From Gammaproteobacteria bacterium RIFCSPHIGHO2_12_FULL_37_34 (GTDB lineage Bacteria; Pseudomonadota; Gammaproteobacteria; DSM-16500): a DNA stretch of 25,185 bases. How positions within the stretch are numbered: position 1 is the stretch's first letter; each line of letters starts with the position of its first letter. The notes beneath the pieces were generated by a model. That model saw only the letters and a program-made list of their open reading frames with translations, had not been told where the DNA came from and ran no database searches. Position numbers and translations under genes: made by a program. This document shows, in pieces, positions 15,254 through 23,619 of this stretch. The stretch is taken from positions 1 through 25,185 of the forward strand of contig MGXW01000084.1 of the NCBI GenBank assembly GCA_001801495.1, given 5' to 3'.

Positions 15254-16393
15254 TTTTATATCGGGGGTTACTTCTTGTGATTCTTTAATTTTTTCATTTG
15301 TTATCGTTGCCGTGGTTGCAATATTATCTTTAGGAACGATGTCAGGTAGATGGAGAATGACTTGGTAATGTATCATTTTCATGCAATAAGGGTTTTCTTT
15401 CGTTTCATTTTTTTGAGTAGATGGTGTGGGGATCAATTGAGCTCGCGCGCTTATTTCAATAAGTGGCGGAACTATTTTTTGATTGGGATTTTTTAGTTCA
15501 ATCATTTTATCCCAACCTACAGGATCAAGTGTATTTTCGTTTTTTACCAGGATTTTTCCTTCAGATGACATGATATTATTAAAAACCAATTTGATGTCGG
15601 TGTACAATTCCCCACTTTTATCACGAATGAGGGTATGCTGCCACGATTGCGGAGAGATTGCTGAGCAAGCTTTTCCTGTATCAAGTTTAAAGTTATTATT
15701 ATATTCTTCCATTACAACAGCTTCTAACATTTGATGACAAAAACGATTTAAAATATCAGCTTTTGCTTTATCACCACGAGTAAAAAGAAGAAGTTCTTTT
15801 CGGGTGGCATCTGCCTTGTCATCTTCTTTTAAATCGTTAACAGATAAGCTTGTATTTTTTTCCTCATCTACCAGTTGTATGCCACCTCGTATAAAATCTA
15901 TTACTAAATCACCATCATAATACGTTGAACTTTTACTGGATTCGTTGTACTTATCGAAGATATTCGATTGATCTAAAGTTGTTTGTTGATAAGTGATTAC
16001 AGTTTGATAGCTTCGTTTATCATAAATATCAAGTAATTCGAATCGAATATCATCTATCTGCTTCATCAGTTCTTCTGGAAGTTGAAATACCACATCATCT
16101 TGTGGCTTCACCAGATTTTCAAGTGCAAGTTCTCGAATGAGGTTATCAATCATTTCAAGCTGCGTAAGTTGTATGCTCCGATTAGGACCAAAAAATGATG
16201 CCACATAGTTTTTATAAAATGTAATTTTTTGAAAAAGAAAAATTTTTGCTAATAATTCTGGAGTAGATATATTATCTTGTATACCATCTGCAAGTATCGT
16301 TAAGAGATTTCGCTCGTTTCTACTCGACAACGATTGAGGAAGTTGATCTTGTAAGTTTTTAATTGTATTGCTAATGTCTTTTAATTTTCCCAT
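15236..16393 (-). CDS. Hypothetical protein, possible effector
   Basis: I do not recognise a family. The 385 residues are hydrophilic, with no signal peptide or membrane helix and a largely helical N-terminal 130 residues (LKDISNTIKNLQDQLPQSL... and LEMIDNLIRELALENL), then a mixed region. The C-terminal tail is polar and contains an acidic stretch (NEKIKESQEVTPDIKSTPQP), which is compatible with but does not prove a Dot/Icm-type export signal. The ATG has AAGAGG nine bases upstream. It converges with the F-box-like gene, the two stop regions overlapping by 18 bases, so they may have been acquired together. Confidence 0.7.
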   Translation of the reverse strand: MGKLKDISNTIKNLQDQLPQSLSSRNERNLLTILADGIQDNISTPELLAKIFLFQKITFYKNYVASFFGPNRSIQLTQLEMIDNLIRELALENLVKPQDDVVFQLPEELMKQIDDIRFELLDIYDKRSYQTVITYQQTTLDQSNIFDKYNESSKSSTYYDGDLVIDFIRGGIQLVDEEKNTSLSVNDLKEDDKADATRKELLLFTRGDKAKADILNRFCHQMLEAVVMEEYNNNFKLDTGKACSAISPQSWQHTLIRDKSGELYTDIKLVFNNIMSSEGKILVKNENTLDPVGWDKMIELKNPNQKIVPPLIEISARAQLIPTPSTQKNETKENPYCMKMIHYQVILHLPDIVPKDNIATTATITNEKIKESQEVTPDIKSTPQP

Positions 16394-16488
16394 AGAGCGA
16401 TACCTCTTAACTCAAAGTATAAATCATTATTCTGCTCAATTTTTAACCTAATAGGGCCTGGATAAGATGAAATAGAGTAAATTTTCAT
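16381..16488 (-). CDS. Possible 35-residue ORF overlapping the start of the hypothetical gene
   Basis: The frame MKIYSISSYPGPIRLKIEQ... ends ...YFELRGIALWEN and overlaps the next gene's start by 13 bases, an arrangement typical of translational coupling. Its composition looks coding, but the ribosome site (GGAA, three bases upstream) is poorly placed and the stretch is antisense to the rpsF promoter. It may be chance. Confidence 0.25.
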   Translation of the reverse strand: MKIYSISSYPGPIRLKIEQNNDLYFELRGIALWEN

Positions 16489-16495
16489 TGTTCCA

Positions 16496-16525
16496 TTGAA
16501 ATAGAGCTTTGTTTTCGCGTACAAT
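16496..16525 (+). promoter_or_regulatory. Promoter of the rpsF-rpsR-rplI operon
   Basis: TTGAAA (16496-16501) and TACAAT (16520-16525), spaced 18 bases, lie about 80 bases before rpsF. The predicted leader runs from about 16532 to 16602. Confidence 0.65.
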
Positions 16526-16559
16526 TTGCGGTTCGAAATGAAGACTTGCTTTACTCCTT

Positions 16560-16581
16560 GCTTTATCAATAGTGATAAAGC
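16560..16581 (+). promoter_or_regulatory. Leader hairpin upstream of rpsF
   Basis: GCTTTATCA (16560-16568) and TGATAAAGC (16573-16581) form a perfect 9-bp stem with a 4-base loop, 11 bases ahead of the AAGGGG ribosome site (16592-16597). A CCG trinucleotide lies at 16588-16590, between hairpin and ribosome site. An S6:S18-binding leader is known upstream of rpsF in many bacteria and features a CCG; equivalence here is only suggestive. Confidence 0.45.
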
Positions 16582-16602
16582 TTTCATCCGTAAGGGGAAA
16601 TT

Positions 16603-17049
16603 ATGAAACAAATGATTGAAAGTACACGACATTACGAAGTTATCTTCCTTGTTCACCCAGATCAAAGTGAACAAGTTCCTGCTATGATTGAACGCTATAA
16701 TAGTTTGATTGCTCAACACAAAGGCAAAATTCACCGTTTAGAAGATTGGGGTCGCAGACCTCTTGCTTATCCTATTAATAAGGTCATGAAAGCTCATTAC
16801 GTGCTTATTAATATGGAATGTGATCAGTCCACTATTAATGAATTAAAAGAAAATTTTCGTTACAATGATGCTGTTATTCGTCATATGGTTTTGCGACTTG
16901 ACCGAGCGATTACTGAGCCTTCACCTATTTCTAAAGAAAAAGAAGGTCGTGAAGAACAAGAATCAAGCTTTTCTGCTGACAAAGAAAAAGATGCTTCGTC
17001 TCGTGGCAAAGCAAAATCAGCTGAAGCCCAAACTAACGCAGATAAATAG
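16603..17049 (+). CDS. rpsF: Ribosomal protein S6
   Basis: Small-subunit protein that binds 16S rRNA together with S18. The conserved fold is seen from RHYEVIFLVHPDQSEQVPAMIERY through EDWGRRPLAYPINKVMKAHYVLINMEC to NDAVIRHMVLRLDRA (about 9-103). The 148-residue protein has a charged C-terminal tail (KEKEGREEQ...) of about 40 residues, comparable to the tails in other gammaproteobacteria, though S6 can be processed or glutamylated there. AAGGGG lies five bases before the ATG. rpsR follows after 9 bases. Confidence 0.96.
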   Translation: MKQMIESTRHYEVIFLVHPDQSEQVPAMIERYNSLIAQHKGKIHRLEDWGRRPLAYPINKVMKAHYVLINMECDQSTINELKENFRYNDAVIRHMVLRLDRAITEPSPISKEKEGREEQESSFSADKEKDASSRGKAKSAEAQTNADK

Positions 17050-17058
17050 GAAAAACAT

Positions 17059-17283
17059 ATGGCAGCTCATTTTCGTCGTAAAAAAATGTGTTATTTTAGC
17101 GCAAATAAAATTAAAGACATCGATTATAAAGATGTTTATTTGCTTAAAAAATTCATCATGGAGAATGGGAAAATCGTACCCAGTCGTATTACTGGTACAA
17201 AAGCCCATTATCAACGTAAGCTAACAAAAGCAGTGAAATTAGCACGCTACATTGCGTTGTTACCTTTTTGCGATAGACACTAA
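17059..17283 (+). CDS. rpsR: Ribosomal protein S18
   Basis: Small-subunit protein, partner of S6 on the platform of the 30S subunit. All 74 residues match the family: FRRKKMCYFSANKIKDIDYKD, then LLKKFIMENGKIVPSRITGTKAHYQRKLTKAVKLARYIALLPF. The zinc-type cysteine cluster is largely absent, with a single Cys in the N-terminal motif as is common in gammaproteobacteria. It is the second gene of the rpsF operon. Confidence 0.97.
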   Translation: MAAHFRRKKMCYFSANKIKDIDYKDVYLLKKFIMENGKIVPSRITGTKAHYQRKLTKAVKLARYIALLPFCDRH

Positions 17284-17287
17284 ATTT

Positions 17288-18220
17288 ATGTGGTTACAGC
17301 GCTTTACAAATTACATACTCGAAAATCGCTGGCAAACAATAGCATTTGTTTTTTTAAGCACATTCATTCCTGTTTTTGGCATGATTGGTATTTTAATTGC
17401 TGCTTTAGTGACGTTACGTAAAAGTGTTGTAGAAGGTGGAATATTAGCGATTTTTGCGACGCTGCCTTATGTAGCTAGCTTTTATTTTTCCGAGCATTAT
17501 CGGACCATGGCTCCTATTGTTATGTGGGTTGCAATGAGTGTGGCTATGTTGAGTAATGTATTAACATGGATTTTTGCTGTTATGTTGCGGCAACGATCCA
17601 GTTGGAGTCAACTGTTACAAATTGCAGCACTGTTAGGTGTATTAGTGATTAGTGTGGTTCACTTACTTTATCCTAATATTGCTGAGTGGTGGGGTGTGCA
17701 ACTTCAGGCATATTACAACCAAGCTTTACCTGGGTTATGGAAAAGCCATGTAGGATCGCCCGAATTACAAATTGAGACAATTAATATCACCAAACAATAC
17801 GTAACGGGAGCCATTGTCGTTGGAGTTTTGTTTAATGCTATTTTGCAATTAATTCTTGCGCGTTGGTGGCAAACTATTTTTTTTCACCCAGGAAGTTTGC
17901 ATAAAGAGTTACAAGCTATTCGATTAAGTCGATTGGCGGGCATACTGTTTGCTGCTAGTTTAGTACTTGCTTATATGGGCAATAGTGTAGTGTTAGATAT
18001 CACGCCTGTTCTCTATGTATTATTTGGTGCGGCAGGGTTGAGTTTAATACATTATTTATTTCGTTTGATGCAATCTAAAAGTGCCTGGTTTTGGTTGTTA
18101 GTTTTATATATGATACTCTTCTTGTCGATACCGGCAAGTATTGTATTAGTAGCTATTTTGGCTTTATTTGATATTTGGTTAGATATACGTAGCCGTTTTA
18201 GAAAGTTGGATTTGCGCTGA
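17288..18220 (+). CDS. DUF2232 (YybS-like) membrane protein
   Basis: A 310-residue inner-membrane protein with about eight hydrophobic helices, of the DUF2232 type that often sits between rpsR and rplI in gammaproteobacteria including Legionella. Function unknown. The open frame extends to a TTG at 17252 inside rpsR, but the ATG at 17288, four bases after the rpsR stop, gives the sensible start MWLQRFTNYILENRWQ. No clear ribosome site is present, so translation may be coupled to rpsR. A basic tail RSRFRKLDLR ends the protein. Confidence 0.82.
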   Translation: MWLQRFTNYILENRWQTIAFVFLSTFIPVFGMIGILIAALVTLRKSVVEGGILAIFATLPYVASFYFSEHYRTMAPIVMWVAMSVAMLSNVLTWIFAVMLRQRSSWSQLLQIAALLGVLVISVVHLLYPNIAEWWGVQLQAYYNQALPGLWKSHVGSPELQIETINITKQYVTGAIVVGVLFNAILQLILARWWQTIFFHPGSLHKELQAIRLSRLAGILFAASLVLAYMGNSVVLDITPVLYVLFGAAGLSLIHYLFRLMQSKSAWFWLLVLYMILFLSIPASIVLVAILALFDIWLDIRSRFRKLDLR

Positions 18221-18266
18221 AGAATTTTAAACGAGCGAATGATTTAGAACTAAAGAGGTAGATGCT

Positions 18267-18719
18267 GTGGAAATTATTTTACTTGAAAAAATACGTCACT
18301 TAGGGGATCTTGGTGAGAAGGTTAGAGTGAAACCTGGATTTGCTAGGAATTATTTAATTCCAAAAAATAAAGCGGTTTATGCTACTCAGGCAAACATCAT
18401 TCGGTTTGAGGAACGTCGAGCTGAACTTGAACGATTAGCTGCCGAACGTCTCGCGCAAGCAATAGCAAGACAGCAGGCTATTCAAGCTTTACCAGCGATT
18501 GTTATTACTATGAAAGCGAGTGAAGAAGGGAAGTTATTCGGTTCTGTTACGGTGCGCGATATTGTTCAACGAATAAGTGTGGCGGGTGTGAGCATTGAAC
18601 GACGAGAAATTAATATGCCAGAAGGTGCTTTACGCGCGCTTGGGGAATATGAACTAACACTTGAACTTGATAGTAGTGTAACGGCAACGATTAAGGTTAG
18701 CATTGTGGCTGAGGGATAA
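18267..18719 (+). CDS. rplI: Ribosomal protein L9
   Basis: Large-subunit protein with two globular domains joined by a long helix. The N-terminal domain MEIILLEKIRHLGDLGEKVRVKPGFARNYLIPKNKAVYAT is complete, the connecting helix (EERRAELERLAAERLAQAIARQQ) is clear, and the C-terminal domain has GKLFGSVTVRDIVQRI. It starts with GTG at 18267, nine bases after AGAGG (18254-18258). At 150 residues it has the usual length. Confidence 0.96.
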   Translation: MEIILLEKIRHLGDLGEKVRVKPGFARNYLIPKNKAVYATQANIIRFEERRAELERLAAERLAQAIARQQAIQALPAIVITMKASEEGKLFGSVTVRDIVQRISVAGVSIERREINMPEGALRALGEYELTLELDSSVTATIKVSIVAEG

Positions 18720-18750
18720 GAGGGATTGAAGAGGATGTAACAAAAATAAC

Positions 18751-20136
18751 ATGACGGATACTTTACTAACCAAACGTTCTTCTGCTCGATCTATCACTTC
18801 TATTACCACTAAAGTTCCTCCTCATTCCATTGAAGCTGAACAATCGGTGCTGGGTGGTTTAATGCTAGATAACCGTGCTTGGGATCAAGTTGTTGATTGT
18901 TTACGTGAAAGTGATTTTTACCGCCATGAGCATCGTTTGATTTATCGCGTCATGATGCGTTTAATTGGGCAAAACAAGCCTCTAGATGTATTAACTGTTT
19001 CTGAAATTTTACGAGAACTGCATGAACTAGATCAAATTGGTGGGGAAGTTTATCTTTTTGAACTAGCTAATAATACCCCTAGTACAGCCAATATTGTTGC
19101 TTATGCTGATATTGTTCGTGAACGCTCTATCTTGCGTCAATTAATTACTGTTGGAAGTGAAATAGCAGAAAATGCTTTCTCTCCTCAGGGTAGAAGTATT
19201 ACTGAACTATTAGATGTAGCTGAACGTAGTGTTTTCTCCATTTCTGATCAGGGGTCACGTGTTGGTCCAGTGAACATCAAGGATTTTCTTGCTAAAACAA
19301 TGGATAAAATTGATACTCTTTTTCATTCTAATACGCCTATTACTGGTATTCCAACCGGTTATCAAGATTTAGATGCAATGACATCAGGATTGCAATCAGC
19401 TGATTTAGTGATTATTGCTGGACGACCTTCTATGGGCAAAACCATTTTGGCAATGAATATTGCTGAACATGTGGCAATTAAAAGTCGTTTGCCTGTGTTG
19501 ATTTTTAGTATGGAAATGCCGGGTGAAGCAATTGTTATGCGTTTGCTATCATCCTTATGCCGCATTGATCAATTGCGGATTCGAACAGGTAAATTAGCAG
19601 ATGAAGATTGGCCTCGTATTAGCTCTACGGTGAGCATGTTATCAGAAGCACCATTTTATATTGACGATACACCAGCGATTAGTCCAGCCGAAATGCGCGC
19701 GCGCGCGCGGCGTTTGACAAAAGAACAAGGACAACTCGGTTTGATTGTTGTTGATTATTTACAATTGATGCAGGTACCAGGGCACAATGAAAATCGTACC
19801 GCTGAAATTTCAGAAATATCACGTTCTTTAAAAGGATTAGCAAAAGAATTAAAAGTTCCGCTTATTGCAATTTCACAATTGAATCGTGGTTTGGAACAAC
19901 GGGCGGATAAGCGTCCTGTGATGTCCGATCTACGTGAATCCGGAGCAATTGAACAAGATGCCGATCTCATTGCATTTATTTATCGCGATGAAGTGTATCA
20001 TGAAGATAGCCCTAATAAAGGAACAGCAGAAATTATTATTGCTAAACAACGTAATGGCCCAATTGGTAAAATCATTTTAACTTTTATGGGCCAATATACT
20101 TGTTTTGAAAGTTTTATTCGCCAGCCTGGTTATTAA
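18751..20136 (+). CDS. dnaB: Replicative DNA helicase DnaB
   Basis: Hexameric 5'-3' helicase of the replication fork. The 461 residues contain the N-terminal DnaB domain (PPHSIEAEQSVLGGLMLDN, 23-41), the linker, and the RecA-like domain with Walker A GRPSMGKT (224-231), Walker B LIVVDYLQLM and the terminal arginine-rich RESGAIEQDADLIAFIYRD. No intein is present. Within codons for MRARARRL there is a 15-base alternating GC tract (19695-19709), a possible slippage or Z-DNA site. The ribosome site is poor (AGAGG, 17 bases upstream). It is followed after 14 bases by alr, the dnaB-alr order known from other gammaproteobacteria. Confidence 0.97.
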   Translation: MTDTLLTKRSSARSITSITTKVPPHSIEAEQSVLGGLMLDNRAWDQVVDCLRESDFYRHEHRLIYRVMMRLIGQNKPLDVLTVSEILRELHELDQIGGEVYLFELANNTPSTANIVAYADIVRERSILRQLITVGSEIAENAFSPQGRSITELLDVAERSVFSISDQGSRVGPVNIKDFLAKTMDKIDTLFHSNTPITGIPTGYQDLDAMTSGLQSADLVIIAGRPSMGKTILAMNIAEHVAIKSRLPVLIFSMEMPGEAIVMRLLSSLCRIDQLRIRTGKLADEDWPRISSTVSMLSEAPFYIDDTPAISPAEMRARARRLTKEQGQLGLIVVDYLQLMQVPGHNENRTAEISEISRSLKGLAKELKVPLIAISQLNRGLEQRADKRPVMSDLRESGAIEQDADLIAFIYRDEVYHEDSPNKGTAEIIIAKQRNGPIGKIILTFMGQYTCFESFIRQPGY

Positions 20137-20150
20137 GCCATAGAGCTCTT

Positions 20151-21224
20151 ATGAGTCGTCCCACTTATATGACTATCGATCTTGCTGCGCTTAAGAATAA
20201 TCTTGAGCGAGTGCATGAGTTGGCACGTGGGCGATCAGTCATTGCGATGATCAAAGCAAATGCCTATGGTCATGGGATAGTGCGGGTAGCACAGGCATTA
20301 TCTTCAGCGGATGCCTTTGGTGTGGCTTCACTTGATGAGGGTATCACCTTACGTGAGGCGGGTATTACGAAACCCATAGTGTTAATCGAAGGATTATTTA
20401 ATCCAGGTGAATTAATAGAAGCGGTGCAACATCATTTTACTTTAGTGATTCATCATTTACCGCACATCGAAATTTTAGAAAAAGCGCACATTGAGCCTTT
20501 GTCGATTTGGCTTAAAATTAATACGGGTATGTGTCGTTTGGGGTTTGCTCCTGAGGCAATCCATTCTCTCTATCAACGTTTATTATCTATTGCATCTGTT
20601 AAAAAACCCTTTGGGTTCATGACCCATTTTGCCGAAGCAGACGATAAGAGTAGTAATGCAACGATACAGCAAATCGAATTATTCAACCAAGTGACAGCGC
20701 GCTTATCTGGTTTTCGCAGTTTAGCTAATTCAGCAGGCATTATTGCTTGGGAAAATGCTTATGGTGATTGGGTGCGTCCAGGTTTGATGCTATATGGTGC
20801 TTCCCCATTTTCAAACAAAATAGGAAGCGATCACCATTTGCAAGCTGTGATGACTTTGCATTCTAAATTGATTGCAATCAATCAAGTAAAAAAAGGAAGC
20901 AAAGTTGGTTATGGGGGTACATGGATAGCACCGAAAGATACAGTGATTGGTGTGGTGGGTGTAGGTTATGGTGATGGATATCCCCAATTTGCTGAAAACG
21001 GTACGCCCGTATTAGTACGAGGAGTGGAATGTCCTTTAGCAGGAAGAGTATCGATGGATATGCTTACTGTAGATTTGGGCGATCTACCTGAGGCAAAATT
21101 AGGTGATTCAGTTATTCTATGGGGATCTGGTTTACCCGTTGAACGGGTAGCGAGACATTGTCATACGACTGCTTATGAAATTTTAACGCGTATGACACCA
21201 AGGCCGAAGATAGAGGTGAGGTAG
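20151..21224 (+). CDS. alr: Alanine racemase
   Basis: PLP enzyme that makes D-alanine for peptidoglycan. The cofactor lysine is K35 in MIKANAYGHG. The second catalytic base is Y254 in KVGYGGTW, which aligns with Tyr253 of Pseudomonas DadX, and GYGDGYPQ and GRVSMDMLTVDLGD complete the C-terminal domain. At 357 residues it is of normal length. It lies 14 bases after dnaB and only 2 bases before the S1/P1 nuclease gene, so the last gene is probably co-transcribed. Confidence 0.96.
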   Translation: MSRPTYMTIDLAALKNNLERVHELARGRSVIAMIKANAYGHGIVRVAQALSSADAFGVASLDEGITLREAGITKPIVLIEGLFNPGELIEAVQHHFTLVIHHLPHIEILEKAHIEPLSIWLKINTGMCRLGFAPEAIHSLYQRLLSIASVKKPFGFMTHFAEADDKSSNATIQQIELFNQVTARLSGFRSLANSAGIIAWENAYGDWVRPGLMLYGASPFSNKIGSDHHLQAVMTLHSKLIAINQVKKGSKVGYGGTWIAPKDTVIGVVGVGYGDGYPQFAENGTPVLVRGVECPLAGRVSMDMLTVDLGDLPEAKLGDSVILWGSGLPVERVARHCHTTAYEILTRMTPRPKIEVR

Positions 21225-21226
21225 TA

Positions 21227-22069
21227 ATGAATAATTATTTTATAAAAAAACTTTTCATTCTTTTTTTATATTGGACACCATTATTTTCTTACGCTTGGAA
21301 TCCATTAGGCCATATGGTGATTGCTAATATCGCCTATCAACATCTTGAACCGCACGTTCAGAAAAAAGTAGACAAAATAGTTTCTTATTTTGGTTTGGAA
21401 TATCCAAGTATGGCTTCTTTTTTGCAAATGGCTTATTGGCCTGATACGCTACGCGCACAAAAAATAGAAACATTTACTCACTGGCATTATATTGATGTAC
21501 CATTTACGGATGATGGTTCGGAATTAAAAAATATAATAGATACAGATAATATTGTATGGGCGATTAACAATATCAAACCCATTATTAAATATAAATATAC
21601 TAACTCGTATGAACAAGCACGGTTTCTTGCTTTTTTAATTCATATAGTAGGTGATATCCACCAACCGCTGCATACAGTGAGTTATTTATCCGCAGCTTAT
21701 CCAAACGGTGATCAAGGAGGAAACTTATATTTTATTCGCTATAATAATGAGCGTATTAAATTACATCGCTTTTGGGATAATGGCTTAGGGACACTTGATC
21801 AAAGTGCAACTCTAGAAAATGCGGAAGTATTAACAGCGGCAATTACTGATAAATATCCTCAAGCTTATTTCGGCAAGCAAGTGAGTGATCTTGACTTAAA
21901 TCATTGGGTGCAAGAAGGTATGGTAAATGCAAAAGGTTATGTTTATACCGTTTCTGCTAATCAGACACCAAACAATGATTATCTTAAGACAGGAAGAAAA
22001 ATTGCAGAACGACAGGTTGCTTTAGCTGGGTATCGCTTGGCGACATTATTAAATTATTTATTAAGCTAA
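21227..22069 (+). CDS. Secreted S1/P1-family zinc nuclease
   Basis: A 280-residue exported single-strand-specific nuclease or phospholipase-C-like fold. The signal peptide (MNNYFIKKLFILFLYWTPLFSYA) would be cut before W24, giving a mature N-terminal Trp as in P1 nuclease, where the amino terminus itself binds zinc. The other zinc ligands are visible: H29 (WNPLGH), D73 (WPD), H85 or H87 (THWHYID), H139 and D143 (LIHIVGDIH), H149 (QPLH), H180 and D184 (LHRFWDNG). In mature numbering 116, 120 and 126 match P1 exactly. It could scavenge nucleotides or act on host nucleic acid. It is coupled to alr (2-base gap) and overlaps the convergent radA gene by 9 bases. Confidence 0.92.
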   Translation: MNNYFIKKLFILFLYWTPLFSYAWNPLGHMVIANIAYQHLEPHVQKKVDKIVSYFGLEYPSMASFLQMAYWPDTLRAQKIETFTHWHYIDVPFTDDGSELKNIIDTDNIVWAINNIKPIIKYKYTNSYEQARFLAFLIHIVGDIHQPLHTVSYLSAAYPNGDQGGNLYFIRYNNERIKLHRFWDNGLGTLDQSATLENAEVLTAAITDKYPQAYFGKQVSDLDLNHWVQEGMVNAKGYVYTVSANQTPNNDYLKTGRKIAERQVALAGYRLATLLNYLLS

Positions 22070-23419
22070 GCTTATTTGCTCAATTGCCTCTTTTAGTGAT
22101 TGAACAGGCAAGATACGCATATCTTCAGAACATTTTTTTACATAATTGGCTTGAGGAATAATAGCAGTTTTAAATCCGTGTTTGGCAGCTTCTTTTAAAC
22201 GTTCTTGCCCACCGGGTACAGGGCGAATCTCACCAGCAAGACCCAATTCGCCAAATGCGATCATATCAGATGGCAACGGATGATTGCGAAGACTAGATAA
22301 AATTGCAAATAAAATTGGTAAATCAGCAGCAGTTTCAAAAATTTGTAATCCACCGACCACATTTAAAAACACATCTAAGCTATGAGTAGAAATACCGCTG
22401 TGGCGATTGAGAATGGCTAAGAGCATAGATAAACGTTGAGTTTCAAGCCCGACTGCAAGCCGGCGAGGATGACCTATATGACTTTGATCGACAAGTGCTT
22501 GTACTTCAACTAACAATGGGCGCGAACCTTCTTTGGTTGCAGTAATGATGCTACCTGCAACTGGTTGTGAATAACGCGAAAGAAAAATAGCAGAAGGATG
22601 ATTGACTTCCCGCAACCCTTTTTCAGTCATAGCAAAAATACCTAATTCATTGACTGCACCAAAACGATTTTTAACAGCACGAATGATACGATAACGATTA
22701 TCTTGTTCTCCCTCGAAATAAAGCACTGTATCCACCATATGTTCCAAGACACGTGGCCCAGCTAAATTTCCTTCTTTGGTTACATGGCCTGCTAAAAATA
22801 ATGCGGTTTCGGTTTGTTTAGCATAATGAACTAATTGCATCGCGCTTTCACGAACTTGGCCAACCGAACCTGGTGCTGAAGATAACAATGCAGTGTGCAT
22901 GGTTTGAATGGAATCGATGACAATCACGCGTGGTTTTTCTTTTTGCACATGGCTTAAAATGGTTTCAATTTGAGTATCAGCAAGTACCCACAGATGATTT
23001 TCTTGTAATCCTAAGCGTCTAGCACGTAACGTGATTTGTTGTAAAGATTCTTCGCCGGTGATGTACATCACTTTTAATGTTTGACTAAGATGAGCAATGG
23101 CTTGTAATAGAATAGTCGATTTACCAATACCAGGATCACCGCCAATGAGAATAACGGATCCCATGATGATGCCGCCGCCTAATACACGATCTAGTTCATG
23201 TAGACCACTTGATTGACGAATTTCATCGTGTAATGTGATATCTAGCATGCGAACAATGGTAGATTCATTGCTCGCATACCCTTGATAACGTGAGGTAATA
23301 GGAGTAATGATTTCTTCGACAATAGTGTTCCATTCGTTACATCCACTGCATTGCCCAGTCCACTTGGGGTACAGGGTGCCGCACATTTGGCAGCAAAAAT
23401 TGGTTTTAGATTTTGCCAT
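22061..23419 (-). CDS. radA: DNA repair protein RadA
   Basis: DnaB-like branch-migration helicase in homologous recombination. The 452 residues show the N-terminal zinc finger (C10, C13, C24, C27), Walker A GDPGIGKST (94-102), the RadA-specific KNRFG (250-254) and a C-terminal Lon-protease-like domain (GGLQIFETAADLPILFAILSSLRNHPLP, and GEIRPVPGG). Length is normal. The 3' end overlaps the nuclease gene by 9 bases. Upstream lies the second palindromic element, only 45 bases away, so the radA promoter must be in or beyond that element. Confidence 0.97.
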   Translation of the reverse strand: MAKSKTNFCCQMCGTLYPKWTGQCSGCNEWNTIVEEIITPITSRYQGYASNESTIVRMLDITLHDEIRQSSGLHELDRVLGGGIIMGSVILIGGDPGIGKSTILLQAIAHLSQTLKVMYITGEESLQQITLRARRLGLQENHLWVLADTQIETILSHVQKEKPRVIVIDSIQTMHTALLSSAPGSVGQVRESAMQLVHYAKQTETALFLAGHVTKEGNLAGPRVLEHMVDTVLYFEGEQDNRYRIIRAVKNRFGAVNELGIFAMTEKGLREVNHPSAIFLSRYSQPVAGSIITATKEGSRPLLVEVQALVDQSHIGHPRRLAVGLETQRLSMLLAILNRHSGISTHSLDVFLNVVGGLQIFETAADLPILFAILSSLRNHPLPSDMIAFGELGLAGEIRPVPGGQERLKEAAKHGFKTAIIPQANYVKKCSEDMRILPVQSLKEAIEQISLA

Positions 23420-23464
23420 AAGTATTCTACGAAGTTCTAAATGTTAAGTGATACTCATAACATA

Positions 23465-23619
23465 AGTATCGTTTAAGCTTGTAGAGCTAAGCTATAGATT
23501 TTTTTGTTGATAACCACAAAAAACTCATCCCTTTCGGATTTTTTGTTAAAGCGGACATCCTGTCCGCTTTTTATCAACAAAAAAATCTATAGCTTAGCTC
23601 TACAAGCTTAAACGATACT
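23465..23619 (-). repeat. Nested palindromic element, copy 2
   Basis: Arms 23465-23513 and 23571-23619 are perfectly complementary over 49 bp. Read on the minus strand, the 57-base core (23570-23514) matches the core of copy 1 at 56 of 57 positions, and the 17 arm bases next to the core (GATTTTTTTGTTGATAA) are identical. The outer arm parts are alignable but differ by substitutions and short indels, all mirrored in the partner arm. Relative to its upstream gene (minus strand) the orientation is the same as in copy 1. The stop codon of that gene lies inside the element. Confidence 0.92.

Noticed and set aside
16381..16734. 117-codon minus-strand ORF over the rpsF start
   Set aside because: Mostly antisense to rpsF and its promoter. 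Only the short 3' part (16381-16488) has coding-like composition, and that is listed separately with low confidence.
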